Shown here piece by piece: positions 1 through 9,173 of a stretch of DNA of 64,000 nt (within the stretch, counting starts at the first letter, position 1; each line of letters begins with the position of its first letter). The stretch is from assembly GCA_019359075.1 (NCBI GenBank), contig JAHHIB010000014.1:1-64000 (forward strand), read 5' to 3'. The notes beneath the pieces were generated by a model that saw only the letters and a list, made by a program, of their open reading frames with translations, searched no databases and had not been told where the DNA came from. This DNA is from Kalymmatonema hyalinum WJT4-NPBG1. Lineage in GTDB: Bacteria; Cyanobacteriota; Cyanobacteriia; Cyanobacteriales; Nostocaceae. The position numbers and the translations under genes are program-made.

Positions 1-201
1 GGTGTAGCCTGCGAAGTTTATTTACCGTCCGGCTGATTTTGGTTGATTTTTGGTATATCCTGATAAGTTAATCTTATATTCTGTCCCAGAGATTTAGCTT
101 TTGCATTTTTCTCCAAAAACGGTATCATAGGCTACTATTTTTTAGCGATCGCCAAACTTTTCGGTCTACTGAAATTAATTACCATCTTTCTTTATGACTA
201 A

Positions 202-1083
202 CTATCGGTAGTAGAAATCAAAATCCTTTAAGGTTTGAATTCTTAAATTTAAAATTTTATAAGAAAATTTCATACTTTTAACGATTTTATCTACAATTCG
301 TTCAAAAAAAGAGCGATTTGGGTGTTCTAGCATTTGCTGCTGCTCAAAATAGACCGACATTTCTTCCATCTTCGACTGTCCCTTTTGAATTTTAATGAAT
401 TCGGTTCTATCCTTAAAAAAGGTAATGCCCTCCATCGCACTCCATCTTACTGGCAAACCTGCCTTAGCAGCAGCCAAACCTATTGCATTTCCTTCTGCAT
501 CATACACTCCATTTAATTCATAATATAGTGCTATTTTTCCCCATTGCCTAAGAAACTCTATCTCCCTTCCAGAATCCTTTGTAACGGCAAAGAAATACTC
601 GTAAACAAATTTAACTTCTTCACTTTCTAGTTGTAAATTTAACTTTTTTGCAGCTTTATGAGTCAGTTGAAACTCTTTACAAAGTTTGGCATTAGCAGTT
701 CCAGCAAGAACTTTGGCATACTTTTTGGGCATATTCTCACACGCTCTTGCCGTTATTCCTGGTAATTGAAGCCATGTCAGTTCTTGTGGAATTGGTGCTA
801 AAATTCTCATATCCGCATCTATAAATATGCAGGAATTAAACAGAGACAAAGATTTTTCTATGACGAATCTTTTATCGTGATAAGATTTCACACCTTGTTG
901 TCTATGTTTGAAGGCAAGAACATTAGATTGCTCGCTAAAGTCATGCGGATGATCAGTTAAAACTACAAAAGAGGTGTGAGGTGAATATTTTTCTATATCT
1001 TTTGCTAGTAACAATGCAAGACCACGATATTTTGTACCTAATGCTAAGGTACAAAAGCAAAATTTTGGTTCTGCTTGAGTCAT
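202..1083 (-). CDS. GT-A-like glycosyltransferase-related protein, specificity unknown
   Basis: A 293-residue soluble protein with no signal peptide. The N-terminal strand (FCFCTLALG) and a downstream FIDADMRI segment, with the DAD triplet at about residues 89-91, resemble the nucleotide-sugar-binding core and DXD metal site of GT-A fold glycosyltransferases. The C-terminal third is rich in Phe, Lys and Glu and shows no motif I can name. The ATG at 1083 starts the ORF and the region behind it is AT-rich non-coding DNA. It is separated from the next gene by more than 200 bp, so it is probably a single-gene unit. The fold assignment is inference from the DXD-like motif; the donor and acceptor sugars cannot be read. 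Confidence 0.5.
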   Translation of the reverse strand: MTQAEPKFCFCTLALGTKYRGLALLLAKDIEKYSPHTSFVVLTDHPHDFSEQSNVLAFKHRQQGVKSYHDKRFVIEKSLSLFNSCIFIDADMRILAPIPQELTWLQLPGITARACENMPKKYAKVLAGTANAKLCKEFQLTHKAAKKLNLQLESEEVKFVYEYFFAVTKDSGREIEFLRQWGKIALYYELNGVYDAEGNAIGLAAAKAGLPVRWSAMEGITFFKDRTEFIKIQKGQSKMEEMSVYFEQQQMLEHPNRSFFERIVDKIVKSMKFSYKILNLRIQTLKDFDFYYR

Positions 1084-1295
1084 AATTTTTATTTAACAAA
1101 AGTAAATTAATTAAAAAATTATCTAATTGTATTCTTTTTTTATATATAAAACACCTATCTAATTAGGTATTTTTCATTTTTACTCAGAAAATAATGATGA
1201 TATAAAAATATTTTTAAACATAAACAGGGTAGGCACTGTCCACCCAGCAATCAACTGGTTAGCAGCGCCCACCCTATATGTAGATAGTCATTCTA

Positions 1296-1664
1296 CTAAG
1301 AATCTAAATCTAGAGCTTGTATTCCTTGGCGTTCTACGAAAGTCAGCATACTTCCCAACTGTAACCAAATGAGCAAGCAAGTCAGAATAGCGACTGGTAC
1401 ACCAACTGCATAGGCAAGTAAGGGCGGAAAGCCAAATATCTCAAAACCGGAACAAAGAAATAAACCAACACCAGCAGTTATTCCTAAAAATGGTACAGAC
1501 AAATTTCTGCTTGCTATACGAGATCCAGAACTTTCTGCACCATCGTTTTGCCATTTCTGCACAATTGATTTAAGTGTTCCGGCTAACGCAGCACCCGAGG
1601 TTAATGCTGCAAACAATCCAACAACTAACAGAACATAGGGCGGTTGTTGAGGATAATAGTACAT
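1296..1664 (-). CDS. Small conserved-type membrane protein, unknown function
   Basis: A 122-residue protein starting MYYYPQQPPY, followed by a hydrophobic stretch (about residues 10-33), a polar segment (about 35-52) and two more hydrophobic stretches (about 57-75 and 78-102), so two or three membrane helices are likely. It ends in a short acidic tail. No enzymatic motif is visible. It lies about 90 bp upstream of the ABC1 kinase start-to-stop layout on the same strand, so the two could be cotranscribed with the kinase first, but a repeat-like AT stretch (1680-1755) lies between them. It is called a real gene because it is a clean ORF with cyanobacterial membrane-protein composition. Function is unknown. 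Confidence 0.6.
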   Translation of the reverse strand: MYYYPQQPPYVLLVVGLFAALTSGAALAGTLKSIVQKWQNDGAESSGSRIASRNLSVPFLGITAGVGLFLCSGFEIFGFPPLLAYAVGVPVAILTCLLIWLQLGSMLTFVERQGIQALDLDS

Positions 1665-1752
1665 GAAAACTCCTGATAGGTATTGGGTAAGGAATTATGA
1701 ATTCTGAATTATGAATGATAAAGAAATTTTTTCATAATTCATGACTGATAAT

Positions 1753-3450
1753 TCATAATTCTTTCAAGGTTTTCGGTAAAATAGCAGCCACTCCCTCTTT
1801 GGAGAACCCTGTTAAAACTCCAATCGCTACGTTTAACAACCGAGTCGGTTTTAAGTCATCTTTAACCAGATTCCACAAGCGTTGGACTTCTTCTGTATGA
1901 AGGCGATCGTCTTCAGTCAGCGCAAGCACCAACTGTTTCTGGAGAAATTTGCCTTCATCAGACAGTAGATATTGCAATCCCAATTGAGCCGTGGGTAATA
2001 CGTCAAAGTTACTATCAGTACGGGCGATCGCAATCAAATTCTCTAACCGATGCCACTGGAATTTCCCATCTTTGAACAGCACATTGAGCAACCGTCGCCG
2101 CAGTTCTGGAGACTCTCCTGTCAGCAAGCGCCTTGCCACATAAGGGTACGCCACTTCAACAAGCTTGAATTTTGGATTGAGGCTTAGGGCAATTCCTTCC
2201 TGCGTCACCACAGAACGAATAATCAAAGCAAACTGTGCTGGGATTCGGAAAGGATATTCATACATCAGTTCCGAGAAATGATCAGTGATAGTTTTAAGGT
2301 TAAACTCGCCTACGTTTTTGCCAATAGCATTTTCCAAAACTAGCTCTAATGCTGGTATAATCGGGCGAATATCCGTATCTGGAGTCAGAAAACCTAGGTT
2401 GACAAAGTCTTTGGCTAATTCGTCGTATTCTTTATTGACTACGTGTACGAGTGCATCTACCAAAGTTTCTTTTGTCGTTTCATGCAACTGATCCATCATG
2501 CCAAAGTCTATGTAAGCCATACGACCGTCGGGCATAGCAAATAAATTGCCTGGATGGGGGTCAGCATGAAAGAAACCGTGTTCTAAAAGCTGTTGCAAAC
2601 CTGCGGTAACGCCAATTTGGATGATTCTCTCTGGATCTAAACCTGCTTCGCGGATAGTGTTTGTTTGGGTAAGTTTGAAGCCGTTAATCCACTCTAGGGT
2701 TAAAACGTGGGTATTGGTGTAACGCCAATATATACCTGGTACTTTAACCTGAAGGTCGTCGCGAAAGTCATTGGCAAATTTTTCCGCGTTACGGGCTTCG
2801 TTGATGTAATCTATCTCCTCAAATAACTTGGTGCCAAACTCGTCCACAATCATTGTCAGGTCGTGACCTAAGTTTAAGGGCAACCAAGGACCTAACCAAC
2901 CAGCCGCCCACCGCAAAAGATAAAGATCAAGTGTGAGAGCTGGGCGTAAGTTGGGGCGTTGTACCTTCACCGCCACTTCTTCGCCGCTGATCAAACGACC
3001 GCGATAAACTTGACCCAAGCTAGCCGCAGCCACGGGAGATGGGGATAACTCGCTAAAAATTTCGTCAATTGAACGTTCTAGTTCGGTTTCGATAATTTTG
3101 TAGGCGAGTACATTATCAAAAGGTGGTAACTGGTCTTGCAGCTTCACCAGTTCGTCTAAGTAATCTTTGCGGATCAGGTCTGGTCGCGTTGACAGGGCTT
3201 GACCAACTTTAATGAAGGTGGGACCGAGGCGGGTCAGCAACTGCCGCAATTGGATAGCTCGTTTTAACTTGTTTTGCTCCTCTTGATTTCGCCATTCATC
3301 CCACTTGAGACTAAGAATAAATACCGCAAAAAACCAAACTATCTTGATTGCCCGCGCCCAAGCGAGCCAGGGACGGTAGCCGTAGTAACGGGCGATCGCC
3401 TTGGGGTCGTAGCGTTGATTCTCTTGTTGTGTAAGGGTCTGCCAATTCAC
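1753..3450 (-). CDS. ABC1/AarF/UbiB-family atypical kinase
   Basis: A 565-residue ABC1 (ADCK/UbiB) family protein. Family signatures are in order: the KxGQ-type segment FIKVGQALSTRPDL near residue 80, an Ala-rich nucleotide loop (VAAASLGQVYRG) near 145, a VAVKVQRP lysine strand, the catalytic HADPHPGN block near 295 and a DFG (YIDFGMM) near 315. Hydrophobic stretches occur near the N-terminus (about 30-45). In the family these proteins act as ATPases or kinase-like factors in quinone or isoprenoid lipid metabolism; cyanobacteria and plastids carry several paralogues, and which one this is cannot be told. Length is typical. The ATG at 3450 is the first in frame and lies just behind an AT-rich promoter-like region. 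Confidence 0.92.
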   Translation of the reverse strand: MNWQTLTQQENQRYDPKAIARYYGYRPWLAWARAIKIVWFFAVFILSLKWDEWRNQEEQNKLKRAIQLRQLLTRLGPTFIKVGQALSTRPDLIRKDYLDELVKLQDQLPPFDNVLAYKIIETELERSIDEIFSELSPSPVAAASLGQVYRGRLISGEEVAVKVQRPNLRPALTLDLYLLRWAAGWLGPWLPLNLGHDLTMIVDEFGTKLFEEIDYINEARNAEKFANDFRDDLQVKVPGIYWRYTNTHVLTLEWINGFKLTQTNTIREAGLDPERIIQIGVTAGLQQLLEHGFFHADPHPGNLFAMPDGRMAYIDFGMMDQLHETTKETLVDALVHVVNKEYDELAKDFVNLGFLTPDTDIRPIIPALELVLENAIGKNVGEFNLKTITDHFSELMYEYPFRIPAQFALIIRSVVTQEGIALSLNPKFKLVEVAYPYVARRLLTGESPELRRRLLNVLFKDGKFQWHRLENLIAIARTDSNFDVLPTAQLGLQYLLSDEGKFLQKQLVLALTEDDRLHTEEVQRLWNLVKDDLKPTRLLNVAIGVLTGFSKEGVAAILPKTLKEL

Positions 3451-4193
3451 TCCCTTATCTTCCTCTTATATTGAAAAAGGTTTTGCTTTTTTTGAGCCGA
3501 ACAAGGGCATCCTTCAAGCTAAACAATTGCTTTGTAGGCATTTCCTGTGTTGTCCCTTGTCATTCGGCTAATCTTTACTTAACGTTACTTTTTATCTTTT
3601 ATTTTATATTAGTACATAAAAGTATAAATACTTATCTTACCTTATAGATAGAAAAAATGTTTATTTCAGTAAGATAATCATGTAAATGTGCGTTTTTTAT
3701 CTTAAATTCTGACTATCAAAAGCTATAAAAAACCTAACTTGAATTCTATTGACAGAAATTACCCTTTCTGTTAGAACAGTATTACGTTTGAAAAGTAGTA
3801 TAGTTTTACACTCAGATAATTTTTACCTGGAGTGAGGTTGCCCCAAGGGTACGTAACAACAGAAAAAATAAAGCAAAAGTACCCAATCACTAAAATCTTG
3901 GCATTTCTATTCATCTTTTAAACAGGCAATGTGTCCGTTGCAAATAGAGAAAAGAAGTACACATCCATGAAACTTGTGGAGGTGGAATTGGTTTGTGTAG
4001 TTGCACTCTTTGTTGTAAACCACCTCAAACTAAAAGTTTTATCTTTTTGTAAATTTTTCTTTATAGGAATATAATTTTTGAAAAATTTGCATTACGTTGT
4101 GTACGATGTTACGGACTCATTGACAGACATATTATGATGAGCCATGCCAAGAGCTAGCACTATTGCAGTAAATCATTGAGGAATGGCTTTTTC
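3451..4193. other. Long AT-rich intergenic region, divergent promoters
   Basis: About 740 bp without a gene between the divergent ABC1 kinase and secreted-protein genes, so it must hold both promoters. I see no RNA gene and no convincing NtcA-type site. The last 110 bp (about 4085-4193) recur, slightly diverged, upstream of the second secreted-protein gene (about 5735-5841), including the shared core GTGTACGATGTTACGGA. This shows that the leader was duplicated together with the gene. Confidence 0.6.
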
Positions 4194-5288
4194 ATGAGCA
4201 TTATTCAACCTCTAACAAGCCGTAAGCGGCTGCTTTACATAGTTGCATTTCTCACTAGTGTCATTGCCGCTCTAGTTATTGGCTGTTTTGCAACCCCTAG
4301 TCTCAGCCAAACCCCGACACGCGACAAATTTCTTTGGCCATTTGCATCCACATCACCTTGGAATATGCCAATTGGCTCAAAGGCACGTTACATTCCCGCA
4401 AACATTGCAAAAGCGGGCTACGCTGCGGCAGATAGAGAATATTTCTTCAAACTTAAGGATGGAGATCCGTTGCGTCCAGTTTATGCTCCTGGTGCTTGGG
4501 GTGAAGGACGCTGTACAGGTAAGAAATATTTGGATACCAAGCTACCAATTCCAGACGACCTCATCGTTCCAGACGCCACGAGCAAGCCATATAGCACCCC
4601 TAACAACGCATCAGCCTTTCTGATGCCTAATGGAAGAACCCTAGTGCAGCTTGAACCTCTCGCACGCTGTCAAAAGGGAGGCTCAATCTACGGTTGGCGT
4701 TTTCCAGATGTTGATATTTACGGCGATGGGATAGGCGGAGCACATTTTGGTTCTGGTCTTTCTTCGATTGGTGGTTCTATTCGCCAAGGTGAACTCACTA
4801 GCAACCAACCAATTCGTCACGCCTTAAAAGTTGTCATTTGGGGGGAAAAATACCTCTACTACTCTGCGTCTAATCCTGGGTACCGCTGGCCTGCAGACCG
4901 GGCAGATGCGAATGCCGCCAAGCAATACCACGGTAAAAACCCATCTTTAGTACAGGGGGCACTATTGGCAATTCCCCCGAACGTAACCGAAAAAAATCTC
5001 AACTTGCAAACACCTGCTGCAAAAAAATTGTTTCGTGCCTTGCAAGATTATGGTGCTTACGTTGTTGATGACGCAGGCTGGGATGCTCACTACTTTGCAG
5101 TCGAAAAAGGAGTCACAGAAGAGTTTCGCAAATCTTTCGGCTACGATTTTGAGGGTTCAAGTGGTCCGTTTTATGAAGACTTTATGAAGCTATTCCAAGC
5201 ATTTTCGATTGTTGATAACAATGGACCAAAGAGCATTGGTGGTGGTGGAACTCTCCGTGTCGCTCTTGCTCCGCCTATTGGCAACTAA
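4194..5288 (+). CDS. Secreted protein of unknown function, tandem copy 1
   Basis: The ORF is open from a TTG at 4176, but GAGGA at 4178-4182 is positioned as the ribosome-binding site of the ATG at 4194, so the protein starts MSIIQPLTSRKRL (364 residues). A basic n-region and a hydrophobic stretch follow, ending VIGC (lipobox-like) and then PSLSQ, so it is exported, either as a lipoprotein or by signal peptidase I. The mature part opens with a WPFAST-SPWNMPIG block and ends in a Gly-rich GGGGTLRVALAPP segment. I do not recognise a catalytic family. Its neighbour at 5842-6945 is a near-duplicate. A cell-surface or envelope role is only inferred from export. Confidence 0.8.
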   Translation: MSIIQPLTSRKRLLYIVAFLTSVIAALVIGCFATPSLSQTPTRDKFLWPFASTSPWNMPIGSKARYIPANIAKAGYAAADREYFFKLKDGDPLRPVYAPGAWGEGRCTGKKYLDTKLPIPDDLIVPDATSKPYSTPNNASAFLMPNGRTLVQLEPLARCQKGGSIYGWRFPDVDIYGDGIGGAHFGSGLSSIGGSIRQGELTSNQPIRHALKVVIWGEKYLYYSASNPGYRWPADRADANAAKQYHGKNPSLVQGALLAIPPNVTEKNLNLQTPAAKKLFRALQDYGAYVVDDAGWDAHYFAVEKGVTEEFRKSFGYDFEGSSGPFYEDFMKLFQAFSIVDNNGPKSIGGGGTLRVALAPPIGN

Positions 5289-5382
5289 TGAGCGCGTGGA
5301 CAAATCCATAAGGGGTGGCTGATGCCGTTTGATGAGAACCGGAAAAATCCGCGCCCCCTTATTACTGATTAACTGTTGACGC

Positions 5383-5485
5383 TCCCACGGCTACCACATT
5401 AGAGCGTAAGCGCAAAGCGCCCCCGAAGCGGGGTACAAAGCAGCGTGTGCTTTGGCACAAGCGCGAAAATATGGTAGCCGTGGGA
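5383..5485. repeat. Inverted-repeat element, MITE-like
   Basis: TCCCACGGCTACCACATT at 5383-5400 is answered by its near-perfect reverse complement at 5468-5485 (17 of 18 positions). The roughly 67 bp between contain a second small stem (AAAGCA...TGCTTT). It lies in the spacer between the two tandem secreted-protein genes. It looks like a small non-autonomous palindromic repeat rather than a terminator, because no T-tract follows. Confidence 0.6.
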
Positions 5486-5841
5486 TTCTTGGCTCATCGA
5501 GTCCAACCAATCATTTTCCTGAGAAATCAAACTTGTCTTTGAGTCCACCGAAAATATAACGACCTTGAGTGCTATGAAGAGTTTGAAAAAAGTCTAAAAC
5601 AGATCGATTGTTCATAGTATAATGTTTTGTCTGAAGTTTAAAGCGATACTTCCAAAGATTTAGCTAGTTTAACCACGTCAAAACTTTATAATTCTATAAA
5701 TCTATATTTACTAAACTACAAATGTTTACAAGTTTGCACTACCTTGTGTACGATGTTACGGATTAATTGGCAGGCACATTATCTATGAGGCATGCCAAGA
5801 ACTAGCAGTACCACGGTAAATAGTTGAGGAGTGGCTTTTTG

Positions 5842-6945
5842 ATGAGCATTATTCAACCTTTGACAAGCCGTAAGCGCCTGTCTTATACAGTTGCATTTGT
5901 AGCTGGTGTCATTGCCGCTCTACTTATTGGTTGTTTTGCAACCCCTAGCCTAAGCGAAACCTCTCCACAACGCGACAAATTTCTTTGGCCATTTGCATCC
6001 ACATCGCCTTGGAATATGCCAATAGGCTCGGATGCGCGTTACATTCCCGCAAACATTGGAAAAGCACACTATGCTGCGGCAGATAACGAATACTTCTTTA
6101 AACTTAAGGATGGAGATCCGTGGCGTCCAGTTTATAGTCCTGGTGCTTGGGGTGAAGGACGCTGTACAGGCACGAAACCTATGGACATCTGGCTGCCAGT
6201 TCCAGACGACATGATCATTCCAGACGCTACGAACTATCCATATAGCACGCCTAACAACGCATCAGCCTTTCTGATGCCTGATGGGAAAACCCTAATACAG
6301 CTTGAACCTCTTGCTCGCTGTCAACATGCAGGTTCAATCTATGGTTGGCGTTTTCCAAATGTTGATATTTACGGCGATGGCATAGGCGGAGCACATTTTG
6401 GTTCTGGTCTTTCTTCGATTGGTGGTTCTATTCGCAAAGGTGAACTCACGAGCAATGAACCAATTCGTCACGCCTTAAAAGTTGTGATTTGGGGGGAAAA
6501 ATACCTCCACTATTCTCACTCTAGTCCTAATCCTGGCTACCGCTGGCCCGCAGACCGGGCAGATGGAAATGCAGCCAACCAATACCACGGTAACAACCCC
6601 TCTCTTGTACAGGGGACACTACTGGCAATTCCCCCGTACGTAACCGAAGAAAACCTCAACTTACAAACACCTGCTGCGAAAAAGTTGTTTCATGCCTTGC
6701 AAGATTATGGTGCTTACGTTGTTGACGACGCAGGCTGGGATGCTCACTACTTTGCAGTCGAGAAAGGAGTCACACAAGAGTTTCACCATTCCTTCGGCTA
6801 CGATTTTGAGGGTTCAAGTGGTCCGTTTTATGAAGACTTTATGAAGCTGTTTCAAGCATTTTCCATTGTTGATAACAACGGATCAAAGAACATTGGTGGT
6901 GGTGGAACTCCCCGTGTCGCTCTTGCTCCGCCTATTGGAAACTAA
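5842..6945 (+). CDS. Secreted protein of unknown function, tandem copy 2
   Basis: Paralogue of the preceding gene, clearly above 80 percent identical by eye over its whole length. It has the same MSIIQPLTSRKRL start, lipobox-like LIGC and Gly-rich tail. GAGGAG at 5826-5831 sets the ATG at 5842 as the start rather than the TTG at 5824. Differences concentrate in the signal region, in a stretch near residues 95-125 (KPMDIW in place of KKYLDT) and in a small insertion (SHSSPNPG against SASNPG). Both copies stay open, which suggests that both are expressed and that duplication is either recent or maintained by selection or conversion. Function is unknown; export is supported by the signal sequence. 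Confidence 0.8.
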   Translation: MSIIQPLTSRKRLSYTVAFVAGVIAALLIGCFATPSLSETSPQRDKFLWPFASTSPWNMPIGSDARYIPANIGKAHYAAADNEYFFKLKDGDPWRPVYSPGAWGEGRCTGTKPMDIWLPVPDDMIIPDATNYPYSTPNNASAFLMPDGKTLIQLEPLARCQHAGSIYGWRFPNVDIYGDGIGGAHFGSGLSSIGGSIRKGELTSNEPIRHALKVVIWGEKYLHYSHSSPNPGYRWPADRADGNAANQYHGNNPSLVQGTLLAIPPYVTEENLNLQTPAAKKLFHALQDYGAYVVDDAGWDAHYFAVEKGVTQEFHHSFGYDFEGSSGPFYEDFMKLFQAFSIVDNNGSKNIGGGGTPRVALAPPIGN

Positions 6946-7082
6946 TTAGCGAAAAAGACAAATCAATGAGGAGTGGGTCATGCCCACCCTAAAAATGCTA
7001 CAACCAACAGGAATCTAGATTGTGATTTGAGCTAACCAATCAAGTGTGTTGAACCAAGAAAAAATTTCCTTTTCTGTTGCGC

Positions 7083-7354
7083 TTACAGCGGTTTTCTTTG
7101 TTTGTGGGCATTGCTCACCCTCCTTTGTATCTCCTGCAAAGACGCTGGGCGTATCCCTCACGGGACGCTCTGCGCTTACGCATAGCCTGCGCAAAGCGTA
7201 CACTGAGTCCTTTGCGCTTACGGGCAGGCTACGCGAACAGTGCTGGCGGGAGCAACGGACTGCGAACCAATATCTCAAATGTGCACCACATCGGCTTTTA
7301 CGGGCAAGGAACACCCGAAGATTTGTGGTCTAATCATAAGAATAAGCGCTGTAA
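7083..7354 (+). repeat. MITE-like element, TTACAGCG family, copy A
   Basis: The element starts TTACAGCGGTTTTC at 7083 and ends AGCGCTGTAA at 7354, so the termini are inverted repeats (TTACAGCG / CGCTGTAA). The interior contains GTGGGCATTGCTCACC near the left, a GC-rich insert rich in GCGCTTACGC-type words, and GATTTGTGGTCTAAT near the right end. The same landmarks recur at 35599-35819, 40227-40413 (reverse) and 42261-42338 (partial). Short ORFs across it are not genes. The remaining intergenic DNA (6946-7638) shows nothing else I can name. Confidence 0.7.
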
Positions 7355-7638
7355 ATTCGCTTGCTTGTGACCAAAATGCTTATTTAACAGTGTGAACATC
7401 GCGCTTGCTTGCCCGCCGAACCCAAGTGCGTCTTTGCCACTGCCCCGAATCGCGATGGGCGTAGCCCCGCCTCCGGCGATCGCCCTTCGTTCTACTCTGT
7501 ATTCAGCACTGATAAAGGCAAACCAGATGCATTATGAGTTACATTAATCTCTAAGAAAGCGCCAGCCTCGTTATAAATTATTAATATCCCTGAACAACTG
7601 GCTTACTCAGGCTTGGTTTCAAAAACAAAGGTTTAAAG

Positions 7639-9138
7639 ATGTTGAATTCATCAGAAACACCTATTATTGCCACAATTGTGCTGGCGGCTTTCGGAATTTT
7701 AGGTTGGGGCTTTTATCGCGCCAGACCTTATGGCAAACTGGGAATCTTAGCCTGGTTACAGTCGGTGGTATTGATGGGTCCTTGGTTGTTATTTTTTGGC
7801 TTGTTTGCTGCAGGGGTTTACATCAATATAGTAGGCATATTGTTCTTGTTGGTGGCATCCACTGTTGTCTACATCTTTTTAGGAAGACAGTTGCGATCCG
7901 CCGGACAGGATGCGATACTCAGGCAACGAGCAACTCAAAGGCTTGAGGCTGATGCCTCACTACAAGCCCGTCCCACAGATAATTCCACCGCTCCGGAAGG
8001 ATCTGCACAATTAAAACTTGAAGTTCCGCCGATACCTGAAGAAGACTTAAATATCATTAAAGGTATTTTCGGCATTGATTCATTTTTTACCACAGAAACC
8101 ATTGGTTATCAGGAAGGAGTGATCTTTAAAGGAAATTTGCGAGGGGATCCAGAAGCGGTTCATAACCGTCTCACTACAAGTTTGCGAGAACGAATAGGTG
8201 ATAAATACCGTCTTTTTTTAGTGGAAAACACAGATGGTAGACCCGTGGTCATTGTCCTTCCTAGCCGCAATGACCCTCGTCCGATGACCTTACCACAGAA
8301 AATCTTTGCTGTTATCCTGCTGGTGGGAACAATCGCCACGAGCCTGGAGACTGGGGGGTTACTCCTGAATTTTGATTTCTTTACCAACCCAGAACGCTTC
8401 CAAGAAGCTTTACCCATTGCTGCTGGTGTCTTAGGGGTTTTGGCGGCTCACGAAATCGGTCATTGGTTACTCGCCCGGCGTCACCAAATCCGCCTCAGCT
8501 TACCTTACTTTCTTCCCGCTGTGCAAATCGGTTCTTTTGGTGCTATTACCCGCTTTGAATCTTTGTTACCTAATCGTAAAGTCTTGTTTGATATTGCCTT
8601 AGCAGGACCTGCGGCTGGAGGAATTGTATCTTTATTAATGTTGGTGGTTGGATTACTGCTTTCTCATCAAGGTAGTCTATTTCAATTGCCAAATCAGTTT
8701 TTCTCTGGTTCAATTCTTGTAGGGACTTTGGCACGAGTTATCCTCGGTTCTGCATTACAATCATCTTTGGTAGATGTACATCCACTTGTGGTGATTGGTT
8801 GGTTGGGCTTAGTCATTACTGCTTTAAATTTGATGCCAGCAGGTCAACTAGATGGTGGTCGCATTGTCCAAGCGATTTACGGACGCAAAACTGCAGGACG
8901 AACAACACTAGCCACACTAATTGTGCTGGGGTTAGTGTCTCTGGGTAATTCTTTGGCTATGTACTGGGCAATTGTGATTCTGTTTTTACAACGAGATTTA
9001 GAACGTCCCAGCTTAAATGAAATCAGCGAACCTGATGATGCACGCGCTGCTTTGGGTCTTTTGGCTTTGTTCTTGATGGTTGCTACTCTCCTTCCACTCG
9101 CTCCCGGTTTAGCTGGGCGTTTGGGGATTGGGGGGTGA
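7639..9138 (+). CDS. Site-2 protease family (M50) intramembrane metallopeptidase, EGY-like
   Basis: A 499-residue membrane protein. HEIGH at about 272-276 is the zinc-binding HExxH, and NLMPAGQLDGG near 397-407 supplies the third metal ligand motif (LDG) of S2P/M50 proteases. Hydrophobic helices lie near residues 10-25, 38-80 and through most of the C-terminal half. The N-terminal soluble part (about 115-210) with the G-x-L-RGDPE element is typical of the EGY1-like group of cyanobacteria and chloroplasts. These enzymes cleave substrates within the membrane; the substrate here is unknown. It is monocistronic, with a converging gene downstream only 35 bp away. Confidence 0.92.
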   Translation: MLNSSETPIIATIVLAAFGILGWGFYRARPYGKLGILAWLQSVVLMGPWLLFFGLFAAGVYINIVGILFLLVASTVVYIFLGRQLRSAGQDAILRQRATQRLEADASLQARPTDNSTAPEGSAQLKLEVPPIPEEDLNIIKGIFGIDSFFTTETIGYQEGVIFKGNLRGDPEAVHNRLTTSLRERIGDKYRLFLVENTDGRPVVIVLPSRNDPRPMTLPQKIFAVILLVGTIATSLETGGLLLNFDFFTNPERFQEALPIAAGVLGVLAAHEIGHWLLARRHQIRLSLPYFLPAVQIGSFGAITRFESLLPNRKVLFDIALAGPAAGGIVSLLMLVVGLLLSHQGSLFQLPNQFFSGSILVGTLARVILGSALQSSLVDVHPLVVIGWLGLVITALNLMPAGQLDGGRIVQAIYGRKTAGRTTLATLIVLGLVSLGNSLAMYWAIVILFLQRDLERPSLNEISEPDDARAALGLLALFLMVATLLPLAPGLAGRLGIGG

Positions 9139-9173
9139 TGCATAGGGTGGGCTGCAAGGCTCACCCTACAAAA

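Noticed and set aside
7015-7370. Overlapping 95- to 99-residue ORFs on both strands
   Set aside because: They lie inside the TTACAGCG-family repeat (7083-7354), are open in several frames because of GC-rich repeat words, and show no protein motif.
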